This document shows, one piece after another, positions 7,385 through 14,715 of a stretch of DNA of 15,382 nucleotides. Under the pieces are notes generated by a model that was not told where the DNA came from, ran no database searches, and saw only the letters and a program-made list of their open reading frames with translations. The first letter of the stretch is position 1, and each line of letters opens with the position of its first letter. A program made the position numbers and the translations under genes. This stretch comes from Gammaproteobacteria bacterium (GTDB lineage Bacteria; Pseudomonadota; Gammaproteobacteria; Steroidobacterales; Steroidobacteraceae): contig JAOUGR010000011.1 in assembly GCA_029857655.1 (NCBI GenBank), forward strand, positions 1 through 15,382. The letters are read 5' to 3'.

Positions 7385-9187
7385 ATGCGATTTGTCACTT
7401 CAATAGCGTTGACAGTGATCGGCAGCCTTGGTGCCGCCACGCAGCCTGCCCACGGTGAAGCACCGGATCCCAACGCCGCTGCGAACGCGTTCTTTGAGCG
7501 CGCTTTCCAGGAACGGCTGGAGCTGGATCCGACCCTGGCGACATCGCTGGGCCTGCGGCTGCACTATGGCGAGTGGGGGGATCCGAGCGAGCGGGGCGAC
7601 CTGGAGCGCTTCGAGCTCGCAAAAAACCAGCTCGCCGAGCTGCGTGCGAGTATCGATCCGGCGGCGCTCGACGCTGCGACGAGACTTTCCTACCGGGTCT
7701 TCGAGTCGAGCGAGGAGCGCCGCATCGGGCGTTATCGCTGGCGTAATCACAGCTACCAGATCGACAAGGATGGCCCGCAGGTCCAGGTGCCGGCATTCCT
7801 GATCAATGCGCATCGCATCGACACGGAGTCGGATGCGCTCGCGTACATCCAGCGCCTGGTGGGCCTGCAAAGCTACATGAACACAGTGCTCGAGCGGGCG
7901 GAGCTGGCTGCGCGCGGGGGCGTGCTACCGCCGAAATTTGTCTATGCGTACGTGATCGAGGATGCCGGAAACGTGATCAAGGGCCGGCCATTCGACGACG
8001 GACCCGCCGACAGCCCGCTGTTCGCCGACTTCAAGGCGAAAGTCGGGGCGATCGGGCTCGACGACAAGCGGCGTGAGGAACTGACGGCGCAGGCTGCAGA
8101 CGCGCTGTTGACGTCGGTGAAGCCCGCCTGGGCGTCAGTTATCGCATGGGCGAAGACGGCGGAGCCGCGCGCCACCACCGATGACGGTATCTGGAAGCTT
8201 CCGGACGGCGGCGCGTACTACGATTTCCTGCTCGAGAACTTTACGACGACGAAACTGAGCGCTACCCAGATCCACGACATCGGCCTGCGCGAAGTCGCGC
8301 GCCTGCATGGCGAGATGCGCCGGGTGATGCGCGAAGTCGGCTTCGCGGGGGACCTGCAGGCGTTCTTCAATTTCATGCGCACGGACGACCGCTTCTACTA
8401 TCCGGACACGCCGGAGGGGCAGGCGGCCTGGCTCGCGGATGCCACCCGGACGATTGAAGCGATGCGCGCGAGGCTGCCGGAATTGTTTGTGACCCTGCCG
8501 AAAGCGGAGCTGGTCGTGCGCGCGGTCGAGCCATTCCGCGAGAAGTCGGCTGGCAAGGCTTTCTACCAGCGGCCGGCGCAGGACGGCAGCCGGCCGGGCG
8601 TGTTCTACGCGAATCTTTATCACATGCGCGAGATGCCGAAGTACGAGCAGGAGGCGCTGGCTTTCCACGAGGGCATCCCGGGCCACCACATGCAGATTGC
8701 AGTCGCGTCGGAGCAGGAAGCACTGCCGCAATTCCGGCGCAGTGGCGGCTTCACGGCCTACTCGGAGGGCTGGGGTCTTTACAGCGAGCGATTGGGCAAG
8801 GAACTTGGTTTCTACAGGGATCCCTACTCCGAATTCGGGCGCCTCGCGCTGGAACTGCATCGCGCCGTGCGCCTGGTCGTGGACACGGGCCTGCACGCCA
8901 AGCGCTGGTCGCGCGAACAGACGATTCGATATCACATCGAGAACAGCCCGACCGGTGAAGACGCCGCGGCCAAGGCGACTGAGCGCTACATCCTGAATCC
9001 AGGCCAGGCGACTGCGTACATGATCGGCATGCTCAAGATCGTCGAGTTGCGCGAGCGCGCGGCGGCGGCACTCGGCAAGGACTTCGACATCCGGGAGTTC
9101 CACGACCTCATGCTGCGGACCGGAGGCGTTCCGCTCACAGTGCTGGAGTCCGAAGCGCAGCGCTGGATTGACGCCAGGCGCGGCTGA
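7385..9187 (+). CDS. DUF885 family exported protein, metallopeptidase-like
   Basis: A 600-residue protein, usual length for DUF885. The ATG at 7385 starts a Sec signal peptide (MRFVTSIALTVIGSLGAA, probable cleavage after AHG near residue 24), with a loose GGGGA ribosome site at 7370-7374. An in-frame ATG at 7313 would put 24 odd residues before the signal peptide and was not used. The family's metal-binding motif HEGIPGHHMQ is at 428-437, and EGWGLYSE with Glu461 follows as the likely third ligand, the arrangement of gluzincin-type zinc peptidases to which DUF885 is related. It is probably periplasmic and may act on peptides, but its substrate is not established. It is followed after 9 bases by the MBL-fold gene, so the two are probably co-transcribed. 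No clear plus-strand promoter is seen in 7258-7384. Confidence 0.88.
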   Translation: MRFVTSIALTVIGSLGAATQPAHGEAPDPNAAANAFFERAFQERLELDPTLATSLGLRLHYGEWGDPSERGDLERFELAKNQLAELRASIDPAALDAATRLSYRVFESSEERRIGRYRWRNHSYQIDKDGPQVQVPAFLINAHRIDTESDALAYIQRLVGLQSYMNTVLERAELAARGGVLPPKFVYAYVIEDAGNVIKGRPFDDGPADSPLFADFKAKVGAIGLDDKRREELTAQAADALLTSVKPAWASVIAWAKTAEPRATTDDGIWKLPDGGAYYDFLLENFTTTKLSATQIHDIGLREVARLHGEMRRVMREVGFAGDLQAFFNFMRTDDRFYYPDTPEGQAAWLADATRTIEAMRARLPELFVTLPKAELVVRAVEPFREKSAGKAFYQRPAQDGSRPGVFYANLYHMREMPKYEQEALAFHEGIPGHHMQIAVASEQEALPQFRRSGGFTAYSEGWGLYSERLGKELGFYRDPYSEFGRLALELHRAVRLVVDTGLHAKRWSREQTIRYHIENSPTGEDAAAKATERYILNPGQATAYMIGMLKIVELRERAAAALGKDFDIREFHDLMLRTGGVPLTVLESEAQRWIDARRG

Positions 9188-9196
9188 GGACAAGCC

Positions 9197-10063
9197 ATGC
9201 ATCCTGACGTTCGCCCGTTTTGTCATGAGCCGACCTCGACCTGGAGCTATGTCGTCAGCGATCCTGAATCGCGAACGGCGGCGATCATAGATCCGGCACT
9301 CGATTTCGACATCCACTCCGGGCGCTGCTGGACGGCTGCTGCGGACGAAATCGTGGCACACATGCGGCGTGAGCGGCTCACCCTTGAATGGATCCTGGAG
9401 ACTCATGCTCATGCCGATCACCTGAGTGCGGCGCCGCACATCAAGGCAGTGCTCGGCGGGCGCATCGCGATTGGCGCGGGAATCTGCAAGGTGCAGCAGG
9501 TATTTCGCGATGTGTTCAATCTCGGCCCTGGATTTCCGGTGGATGGCCGGCAGTTCGACCGGCTGCTCCGGGATGGCGAAGAATTCCAGGCCGGGTCCAT
9601 TTCGATTCGCGCGATCGCGACGCCGGGCCACACAAACGACAGCCTGAGCTACCTGATCGGCGATGCCGTGTTCGTCGGCGATTCGATTTTCATGCCGGAC
9701 GGCGGCACGGCGCGCTGCGACTTCCCGGGTGGCGACGCAGTCGTGCTGTACGCCTCGATCCGCCGCCTCTACGAATTGCCGCCGGATACGCGTGTTTTTG
9801 TCTGCCACGACTATTCGCCGGGCGGCCGGGAGATTCGATGCGAGACGACGATCGCCGCCCAGCGTTCCGGCAACATCCACCTGCGGGATGGCGTGACGGA
9901 GGCTGAATTTGTCGCACTGCGCACGAAGCGCGACGCCGGGCTCGACGTGCCGGAGCTCCTGTACCCGGCCGTGCAGGCCAACATCCGTGCCGGTCAGCTG
10001 CCAGATCCGGAGGCAAATGGCCGCCGTTACCTGAAATTGCCCCTGACCTGCCCCGTGGCTTGA
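9197..10063 (+). CDS. MBL-fold metallo-hydrolase, persulfide dioxygenase/Blh type
   Basis: A 288-residue metallo-beta-lactamase-fold protein. The metal motif THAHADH is at 69-75, with further ligands His145 in ATPGHTND, Asp162 in VGDSIF and His204 in VCHDYSPGG. The stretch MPDGGTARCDFPGGDA followed by LYELPPDTRVFVCHDY is characteristic of the ETHE1/Blh group, which oxidises glutathione persulfide to sulfite using an Fe(II) held by two His and one Asp; some members instead support sulfide tolerance through regulation. It lacks a signal peptide, so it is cytosolic. The ATG at 9197 has GAGGA at 9186-9190, 6 bases away and overlapping the stop codon region of the DUF885 gene. Its own TGA (10061-10063) lies inside the -35 box of the trp promoter. 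Confidence 0.88.
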   Translation: MHPDVRPFCHEPTSTWSYVVSDPESRTAAIIDPALDFDIHSGRCWTAAADEIVAHMRRERLTLEWILETHAHADHLSAAPHIKAVLGGRIAIGAGICKVQQVFRDVFNLGPGFPVDGRQFDRLLRDGEEFQAGSISIRAIATPGHTNDSLSYLIGDAVFVGDSIFMPDGGTARCDFPGGDAVVLYASIRRLYELPPDTRVFVCHDYSPGGREIRCETTIAAQRSGNIHLRDGVTEAEFVALRTKRDAGLDVPELLYPAVQANIRAGQLPDPEANGRRYLKLPLTCPVA

Positions 10064-10089
10064 CCTGCGGACCAGCGCCAGCCGATACT
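10060..10089 (+). promoter_or_regulatory. trp operon promoter
   Basis: TTGACC at 10060-10065 matches five of six bases of the -35 consensus. An 18-base spacer leads to GATACT at 10084-10089, matching four of six bases of the -10 consensus. The predicted transcription start is near 10096, about 18 bases before the leader peptide ATG. The -35 box overlaps the stop codon of the preceding MBL-fold gene. Confidence 0.6.
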
Positions 10090-10092
10090 GGC
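10077..10092. promoter_or_regulatory. Inverted repeat over the trp -10 box, possible operator
   Basis: GCCAG (10077-10081) and CTGGC (10088-10092) form a perfect 5-base inverted repeat with a 6-base centre that covers the -10 box. Its position is where a repressor would block the promoter, but it does not resemble the CTAG-containing TrpR operator of enteric bacteria, and a match of this size can occur by chance. Confidence 0.22.
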
Positions 10093-10113
10093 TTCGTGAC
10101 TCACGCGATTTCA

Positions 10114-10173
10114 ATGACTGCCGATCTCGGCTGGTGGTGGCGCTGCTCAGGGGAGTGGGCGCCGGTCGCGTAG
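10114..10173 (+). CDS. trpL: trp leader peptide with a three-Trp run
   Basis: A 19-codon reading frame encodes MTADLGWWWRCSGEWAPVA and stops at TAG. It has three consecutive TGG codons (10132-10140) and a fourth at 10156-10158, far above chance. It lies between the trp promoter and the attenuator stems and just upstream of trpE, as expected for a leader whose translation senses charged Trp-tRNA. The ribosome site before the ATG is poor. An in-frame GTG at 10096 coincides with the predicted transcription start and would give a 25-residue leader. Too short for ordinary gene finders. Confidence 0.85.
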   Translation: MTADLGWWWRCSGEWAPVA

Positions 10174-10240
10174 TTTCTTTTTTTGTTACGGAATTCGAAC
10201 CAGGGCCCATCTCCGCATGTAACGGGGGTGGGTTTTTCGC
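10139..10240 (+). promoter_or_regulatory. trp attenuator with competing 1:2, 2:3 and 3:4 stems
   Basis: Segment 1 (GGCGC 10139-10143, CTC 10146-10148) pairs with segment 2 (GAG 10153-10155, GCGCC 10159-10163) around an AGGG loop, the pause hairpin. Segment 2 can instead pair with segment 3: GGAG (10152-10155) with CTCC (10211-10214) and TGGGC (10156-10160) with GCCCA (10205-10209), with U10210 bulged, the antiterminator. Segment 3 otherwise pairs with segment 4 as the terminator. A ribosome stalled on the three Trp codons covers segment 1 and frees segment 2, so low Trp-tRNA favours 2:3 and read-through into trpE. The linker between segments 2 and 3 is T-rich (10174-10184). Confidence 0.82.
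10206..10237 (+). terminator. trp attenuator intrinsic terminator (3:4 stem)
   Basis: CCCATCTCCG (10206-10215) pairs over ten positions with CGGGGGTGGG (10223-10232), including two G-U wobbles, around the 7-base loop CATGTAA, and is followed at once by TTTTT (10233-10237). Transcripts ending here stop three bases before the trpE ATG. The 3' arm also holds the trpE ribosome-binding site. Confidence 0.85.
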
Positions 10241-11632
10241 ATGTCCATGAGCTTGCCATTCGACATCGCAGCGGATCTCGACACGCCGGTTTCGGCCTAC
10301 CTGAAACTGCGGCCGTTTCATCCGTGCTTCCTGCTGGAGAGCGTCGAGGGCGGCATCCGCCTCGCGCGCTACTCGTTCATCGGCTTTGGCGATCGCCTCG
10401 AAGTCAGGCTGGACGGGCACGGACTCGCAATCAATGGCACCCGGTCACCGCGACCAGCGGGCCGGGACGAATTGCTCGCGGCGTTGCGCGATGCACTCGC
10501 ACACGCGCCAAGGCCGCGGCCGGACGATCATGGCCTGCCGTTGCCCGGTGGTCTCGTCGGCTACTCGTCCTATGATCTCGTGCGGCACCTGGAGTCGCTG
10601 CCGCGTCCTGTGCGCGACGAGCCGGCGGTGCCGGAAGCCTGCTACGTCGCGCCGAAATCGCTGCTGGTCTTCGATCACCTGACACGCGGAGTGACGCTCC
10701 TGCATGACGGCACAGAGACCGAACGGCAGGCACTGAAGCGCGAAATCATTGCAGCGCTTTCCGGCCCCTTGCCGAAGGCGGCGCGCCGGTTCCAATATGC
10801 ACCGGCCAGCGCGAGTCTGGGCCGCGGCCAGTTCATAGACGCGGTCACACGAACGAAATCGCACGTCGTGGCGGGCGACATTTACCAGCTGGTGCTTTCG
10901 GTCCGCTTCGACGGTGAGTGCGAACTCGACCCATTCGAGGCCTATCGCGCACTGAGGCTGATCAATCCCTCGCCCTACATGTATTACTGCGAAGCCGGTG
11001 GCGTGACCGTGGTCGGTTCCTCGCCGGAAGCGCTGGTACGCCTTAGTGGCAGGCGCGCACAGCTGCGACCCATTGCGGGCACGCTGCCGCGCGGCGTCGA
11101 TGCCGCCGAGGACGAGGCGCATGCGGCGCGCCTGCTGGCGGACCCGAAGGAGAACGCCGAGCACGTGATGCTCGTGGACCTGGCACGCAACGACCTCGGC
11201 CGTGTCGCCAGCCCGGGTTCGGTGCAGGTCGATCCCTACCGGCTGATCGAGCGCTACAGTCACGTCATGCACATCGTGAGCGGCGTCAGCGGGGAGCTGG
11301 CGCCGGGGCGCGACGCTTTCGACCTGTTCGCCGCGGCGTTTCCTGCCGGGACGCTGGTTGGCGCCCCGAAAGTGCGCGCAATGCAGATCATCGACGAGCT
11401 CGAGCCGGTGGGCCGCGGGCTCTATGGCGGCACGGTCGGATACTTCGGCAAGGGCGGGGACATGGACCAGGCCATCACGATCCGTACATTGGTGTTCGCG
11501 AACGGCCGCTACAGTTACCAGGCAGGAGCCGGCATCGTCGCCGACAGCGTGCCAGAGCGCGAGCACGATGAAGTCATTGCAAAGAGTGCGGTGCTCAGGC
11601 GCGCGCTCGAACTCGCGGAGGGCGGCCTGTGA
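10241..11632 (+). CDS. trpE: Anthranilate synthase component I
   Basis: A 463-residue enzyme that converts chorismate and glutamine-derived ammonia to anthranilate, the first step of tryptophan synthesis, in complex with TrpG. The N-terminal LLESVEGG (residues about 30-37) is the feedback-site motif that binds tryptophan. The catalytic chorismate-binding domain shows [46 protein letters not shown] and [19 protein letters not shown]. The ATG at 10241 is chosen because the G-rich ribosome site GGGGGTGGG (10224-10232) is 8 bases away; the ATG at 10247 would be 14 bases away. That ribosome site lies in the 3' arm of the attenuator terminator. The stop overlaps the trpG start by 4 bases. Confidence 0.97.
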   Translation: MSMSLPFDIAADLDTPVSAYLKLRPFHPCFLLESVEGGIRLARYSFIGFGDRLEVRLDGHGLAINGTRSPRPAGRDELLAALRDALAHAPRPRPDDHGLPLPGGLVGYSSYDLVRHLESLPRPVRDEPAVPEACYVAPKSLLVFDHLTRGVTLLHDGTETERQALKREIIAALSGPLPKAARRFQYAPASASLGRGQFIDAVTRTKSHVVAGDIYQLVLSVRFDGECELDPFEAYRALRLINPSPYMYYCEAGGVTVVGSSPEALVRLSGRRAQLRPIAGTLPRGVDAAEDEAHAARLLADPKENAEHVMLVDLARNDLGRVASPGSVQVDPYRLIERYSHVMHIVSGVSGELAPGRDAFDLFAAAFPAGTLVGAPKVRAMQIIDELEPVGRGLYGGTVGYFGKGGDMDQAITIRTLVFANGRYSYQAGAGIVADSVPEREHDEVIAKSAVLRRALELAEGGL

Positions 11633-12213
11633 AACCGCGGCTGCTGCTGATAGACAATTACGATTCCTTTACCTACAACCTGGTGCAGGCGTTTCTCGTG
11701 CTCGGCGCCGATGTCAGGGTGCATCGAAATGACCGGATCACGGTGGAGGAGGCGCTAGCAATCGAGCCGACGCATCTATGCGTGTCACCGGGTCCAGGCA
11801 CGCCTGCAGACGCGGGCCTGTCGATGCGCATGATCGAGACTTTCGCGGGCCGCGTGCCGGTGTTCGGCGTGTGCCTCGGCCATCAGGCGATCGTCGAGGT
11901 TTTCGGCGGCCGTATCGTGCGCGCCGCGCGGCTGATGCATGGCAAGACCTCGCCGGTGCAGCACGATGGCCGCGGATTGTTCGAGGGGCTGCCGAATCCG
12001 TTCGAGGCCGGGCGCTATCACTCGCTGATCGCCGAGCGCGAGCAGATCCCGGCGGAACTCGAAGTGACGGCCTGGACCGCGGAAGGCGAGATCATGGGCG
12101 TACGGCACCGGTCACTTCGGCTGGAAGGCGTGCAATTCCACCCCGAAAGCATCCTGACACCCGATGGCCCGCGTCTGATGGAACATTTCCTGCAGGCGGG
12201 AACCCGCAAGTGA
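11629..12213 (+). CDS. trpG: Anthranilate synthase component II (glutamine amidotransferase)
   Basis: A 194-residue class I glutamine amidotransferase, normal length, which hydrolyses glutamine and channels ammonia to TrpE. The oxyanion motif CVSPGPGTP, the nucleophile Cys in [11 protein letters not shown], and the His-Glu pair in GVQFHPESI are all present. The start is GTG at 11629, sharing GTGA with the trpE stop, and a strong GGAGGG site lies at 11617-11622 inside trpE. It directly follows trpE, which supports the anthranilate rather than the aminodeoxychorismate (PabA) role, although one amidotransferase can serve both. Confidence 0.96.
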   Translation: MKPRLLLIDNYDSFTYNLVQAFLVLGADVRVHRNDRITVEEALAIEPTHLCVSPGPGTPADAGLSMRMIETFAGRVPVFGVCLGHQAIVEVFGGRIVRAARLMHGKTSPVQHDGRGLFEGLPNPFEAGRYHSLIAEREQIPAELEVTAWTAEGEIMGVRHRSLRLEGVQFHPESILTPDGPRLMEHFLQAGTRK

Positions 12214-13244
12214 ATCGCCCCGGCAAGGAAGCGCTGGAGGCGCTGCTCGAGCGCAGGAATCTGGCGGAGGATGCGGCTTTCGAACTGATGCTCGCGCTGA
12301 CGGATGCCGAGATGACGCCCGCGATGGCGGGAGCATTACTCGCCGCGCTTCGCGTCAAGGGCGTGACGGCGGATGAGGTGCGCGGGTTCGCGCGCGCAAT
12401 GCGCTCGCTGGCGCGGCAGCCGCGGATTGCCGCGGGCGGGCTCATCGCGGACGTCGTCGGCACGGGTGGCGATGGTTCACACAGCCTCAACCTGTCGACC
12501 GGCGCGGCGCTCCTGGCCGCAGCTTCGGGTGTGCGCATCGTCAAGCATGGGAATCGCTCGGTGTCTTCGCGATCCGGCAGCGCGGACGTGCTGGAAGCGC
12601 TGGGCCTGCCGCTGCCGCTCGATGAGGCAGGCGCCGGCCTGTGCCTAGATCGCACCGGATTCACATTCCTGTTTGCCCCGCATTACCACCCGGCGATGAA
12701 GGCGATCGCGCCGGTGCGCGCGGCGCTCGGCGTGCGCACGATCTTCAACCTGCTGGGACCGCTCGCGAATCCCGCCCAGGCGCCCTATGCGCTGATCGGC
12801 GCGTGGAGCCTGGAAGTCGCGAGCCTGATGGCGGAGACACTCTCTGGCATGGAAATCCGGCGCATGTTCGTCGTGCACGGCGACAGCGGCTGGGATGAAC
12901 CGACTCCTGCTTCGCCATTCACGATTTTCGACGTGACGCCGGGCACTGTAAGGAAGGCCAGGAGGAGCGCCGCTGACTTCGGGTTGCGGGCCTGTGATGA
13001 GCTGGAACTCAAGGGCAGCGACGCCGCGAGCAATGCGACGCGCCTGGCCGCGGTGTTGCGCGGAGAGGAATCAGGCGCGCATCGTGACGCGCTGGTCATG
13101 GGCGCTGCCCTCGTTGCCGAGGTCACCGGGCTCGCACGGAATGCCGCTGAAGGCACGAAGCTCGCGACGGCAGCGATTGACGACGGCCGCGCAGCGGCGC
13201 TGCTTCAGGGCATCGTCGATTTTGGCAGGGAGCGCCGCAGTTGA
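12210..13244 (+). CDS. trpD: Anthranilate phosphoribosyltransferase
   Basis: A 344-residue enzyme that joins anthranilate to phosphoribosyl pyrophosphate. The PRPP-loop motif [16 protein letters not shown], the [21 protein letters not shown] motif and [11 protein letters not shown] are intact. The start is GTG at 12210, sharing GTGA with the trpG stop. The frame is open upstream into trpG, but the family N-terminus (helical, beginning near [17 protein letters not shown]) fits this GTG. The nearest upstream G-rich sequence lies in a small perfect hairpin (12196-12207), so translation probably depends on ribosomes finishing trpG. Confidence 0.95.
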   Translation: MNRPGKEALEALLERRNLAEDAAFELMLALTDAEMTPAMAGALLAALRVKGVTADEVRGFARAMRSLARQPRIAAGGLIADVVGTGGDGSHSLNLSTGAALLAAASGVRIVKHGNRSVSSRSGSADVLEALGLPLPLDEAGAGLCLDRTGFTFLFAPHYHPAMKAIAPVRAALGVRTIFNLLGPLANPAQAPYALIGAWSLEVASLMAETLSGMEIRRMFVVHGDSGWDEPTPASPFTIFDVTPGTVRKARRSAADFGLRACDELELKGSDAASNATRLAAVLRGEESGAHRDALVMGAALVAEVTGLARNAAEGTKLATAAIDDGRAAALLQGIVDFGRERRS

Positions 13245-14113
13245 GCGGCTTCCTCGATCGCATGGCTGCGGCGAGCCATGCTCGCCTCAGGCAAGCCCGC
13301 GCGCGTGAGCCGCTGACCGTGCTCCGCGCCAGGGCGCTTGCGACGCCGCAACCGTTGCCGCTGCGACTTCATGGCCGCTTCGACCTGATCGCCGAGTTCA
13401 AGCGCCGCTCGCCATCACTCGGCCGGCTGGGCGACGACGACCTCGAAAGACGCGTTACCGCCTATGCCGAGGGAGGTGCGGCGGCAGTCTCCGTGCTGAC
13501 TGAACCTTCGCAATTCCACGGCAGCCTCGAGCACCTGAAAACCGCCGCCGCAACACTTGCTCCAATGCACGTTCCCGCAATGCGAAAGGATTTTCTGGTT
13601 GATCCTTACCAACTCTACGAAGCCCGCGCAGCCGGCGCCGGCGGCGTACTGCTCATCATTCGCATGCTGTCCGATGCCTCGCTCCGTGAGATGCTCGACT
13701 GCGCCCGCAAGCTAGGTCTGTTCGCCCTCCTGGAAGCTTTCGACACCAATGACATCTCGCGCGCCACGGCCGAGGTGGCGGTGGGTGTCCCCGAGCGGAG
13801 CATAAAGTTCCTGCGAAGCGAGGGGACACCCCCGCCGGATCCCGGCCGTGGCGCGTTGGCAATTCTCTTCGGCGTCAATTGCCGCGACCTTCAGACACTT
13901 GAAGTGATGCCACGGCGATTTATCGAAATGGCGAAAGCGCTTCCACCGGGCATGCCGCGCGTTGCGGAGAGCGGTATCACTACGCCGGCCGCGTGCGGCG
14001 AGGTCGCGCGCATCGGATACCGGTTGGCGCTGGTCGGCAGCGTTCTGATGACTGCGCCAGATCCTGCCGGTGTGATTCGCACGATGATTGCGACAGGCAG
14101 AACTGCGACATGA
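13241..14113 (+). CDS. trpC: Indole-3-glycerol-phosphate synthase with an in-frame insert
   Basis: A 290-residue stand-alone IGPS (usual length about 260-270), which closes the indole ring of carboxyphenylaminodeoxyribulose phosphate. Catalytic motifs are all present: AEFKRRSPS, VPAMRKDFLVDPYQ, Glu165 in LLEAFD, Asn213 in GVNCRDL and AESGI. The spacing from the Glu to the Asn is 48 residues, against 21 in the Sulfolobus enzyme (Glu159, Asn180). The excess, roughly residues 180-205 (VGVPERSIKFLRSEG then Pro-rich), coincides with a DNA inverted repeat and looks like an inserted repeat. The start is TTG at 13241, sharing TTGA with the trpD stop, with AGGGAG at 13227-13232, 8 bases away. It is not fused to trpF, unlike in E. 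coli. Confidence 0.94.
   Translation: MSGFLDRMAAASHARLRQARAREPLTVLRARALATPQPLPLRLHGRFDLIAEFKRRSPSLGRLGDDDLERRVTAYAEGGAAAVSVLTEPSQFHGSLEHLKTAAATLAPMHVPAMRKDFLVDPYQLYEARAAGAGGVLLIIRMLSDASLREMLDCARKLGLFALLEAFDTNDISRATAEVAVGVPERSIKFLRSEGTPPPDPGRGALAILFGVNCRDLQTLEVMPRRFIEMAKALPPGMPRVAESGITTPAACGEVARIGYRLALVGSVLMTAPDPAGVIRTMIATGRTAT
13783..13831. repeat. Palindromic repeat-like insert inside trpC
   Basis: GGGTGTCCCC (13783-13792) and its exact reverse complement GGGGACACCC (13822-13831) flank a 29-base centre. A second small stem, GCCGG-ATC-CCGGC, follows at 13834-13846. The element lies exactly where TrpC has about 27 residues more than expected and keeps the frame. The GTGTCCCC/GGGGACAC arms recall REP-type palindromes linked to RAYT transposases in gammaproteobacteria; this is from memory and was not checked. 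No second copy was noticed in this window, and no clear target-site duplication is visible. Confidence 0.6.
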
Positions 14114-14715
14114 GCCTGCTGGTCAAGATCTGCGGCATGGCAACCGACGAGGCGATCAACGCCGCCGTCGCAGCCGGTGCCGACGCCATCGGCTTCGTAT
14201 TTCACGGACCATCACTGCGCAGCGTCGAACCCCTGCGCGCAGCCACGCTTGCAGGCTCGATACCGGCCGGTATCCTGCGCGTCGCGGTGACACTGCACCC
14301 CTCGCAGGCGCTCGTCGATCGAGTGCTTGCCGAATTCCTGCCGGACGTCTGGCAGTCGGATGCGGTGGACTTCGAGGCCCTGCACTTGCCACCGACAATC
14401 ACATGCTGGCCGGTCTGGCGTTCCGGCGCATCTTCGCCGGAGACACCGCCACCGCGGCTTCTGTTCGAAGCGGCCGAAAGCGGCGCCGGCGCTCGGGCGG
14501 ACTGGACTGCGGCGGCACGCCTCGCGAAGTATTGCGGACTGATTCTCGGTGGCGGCCTTGACGCGGCCAATGTCGGCGCTGCGATCGCGGCAGTGCGCCC
14601 TTACGGTGTCGACGTATCGAGCGGCGTGGAGCGCGAGCCTGGTGTCAAGGATCCGGCGATGATCCGGGCGTTCATCAAGGCGGCAAGGACCGCCGATCAG
14701 GGAGTGACGTCATGA
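14110..14715 (+). CDS. trpF: Phosphoribosylanthranilate isomerase
   Basis: A 201-residue TIM-barrel enzyme that isomerises phosphoribosylanthranilate between the TrpD and TrpC steps. VKICGM at 5-10 carries the catalytic Cys8, and the phosphate-binding end is intact ([16 protein letters not shown] and [16 protein letters not shown]). The position of the general acid Asp (in ILLDT of the Thermotoga enzyme) appears to be Glu120 in [11 protein letters not shown], and the usual GGTG that follows is replaced by SGAG. The ATG at 14110 shares ATGA with the trpC stop; the frame is open further upstream, but only within trpC. A good ribosome site is lacking, so translational coupling to trpC is likely. 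Confidence 0.94.
   Translation: MSLLVKICGMATDEAINAAVAAGADAIGFVFHGPSLRSVEPLRAATLAGSIPAGILRVAVTLHPSQALVDRVLAEFLPDVWQSDAVDFEALHLPPTITCWPVWRSGASSPETPPPRLLFEAAESGAGARADWTAAARLAKYCGLILGGGLDAANVGAAIAAVRPYGVDVSSGVEREPGVKDPAMIRAFIKAARTADQGVTS

Noticed and set aside
10174..10184. T-rich tract after the 1:2 stem as an independent terminator
   Set aside because: It starts about 10 bases after the stem, too far for intrinsic termination. It is better read as the linker between attenuator segments 2 and 3.
8135..10420. 761-codon open frame on the minus strand opposite the DUF885, MBL-fold and trpE genes
   Set aside because: It crosses three well-supported genes and the trp leader, its protein is Arg- and His-rich without any recognisable motif, and long antisense frames are expected in GC-rich DNA.
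10445..11566. 373-codon minus-strand frame opposite trpE
   Set aside because: It is entirely inside trpE on the other strand, with no motif or ribosome site.
12196..12207. GCGGG-AA-CCCGC hairpin just before the trpD start
   Set aside because: The 2-base loop is too tight for a full stem, and such short GC palindromes are common here. Kept only as a remark on possible masking of the trpD ribosome site.
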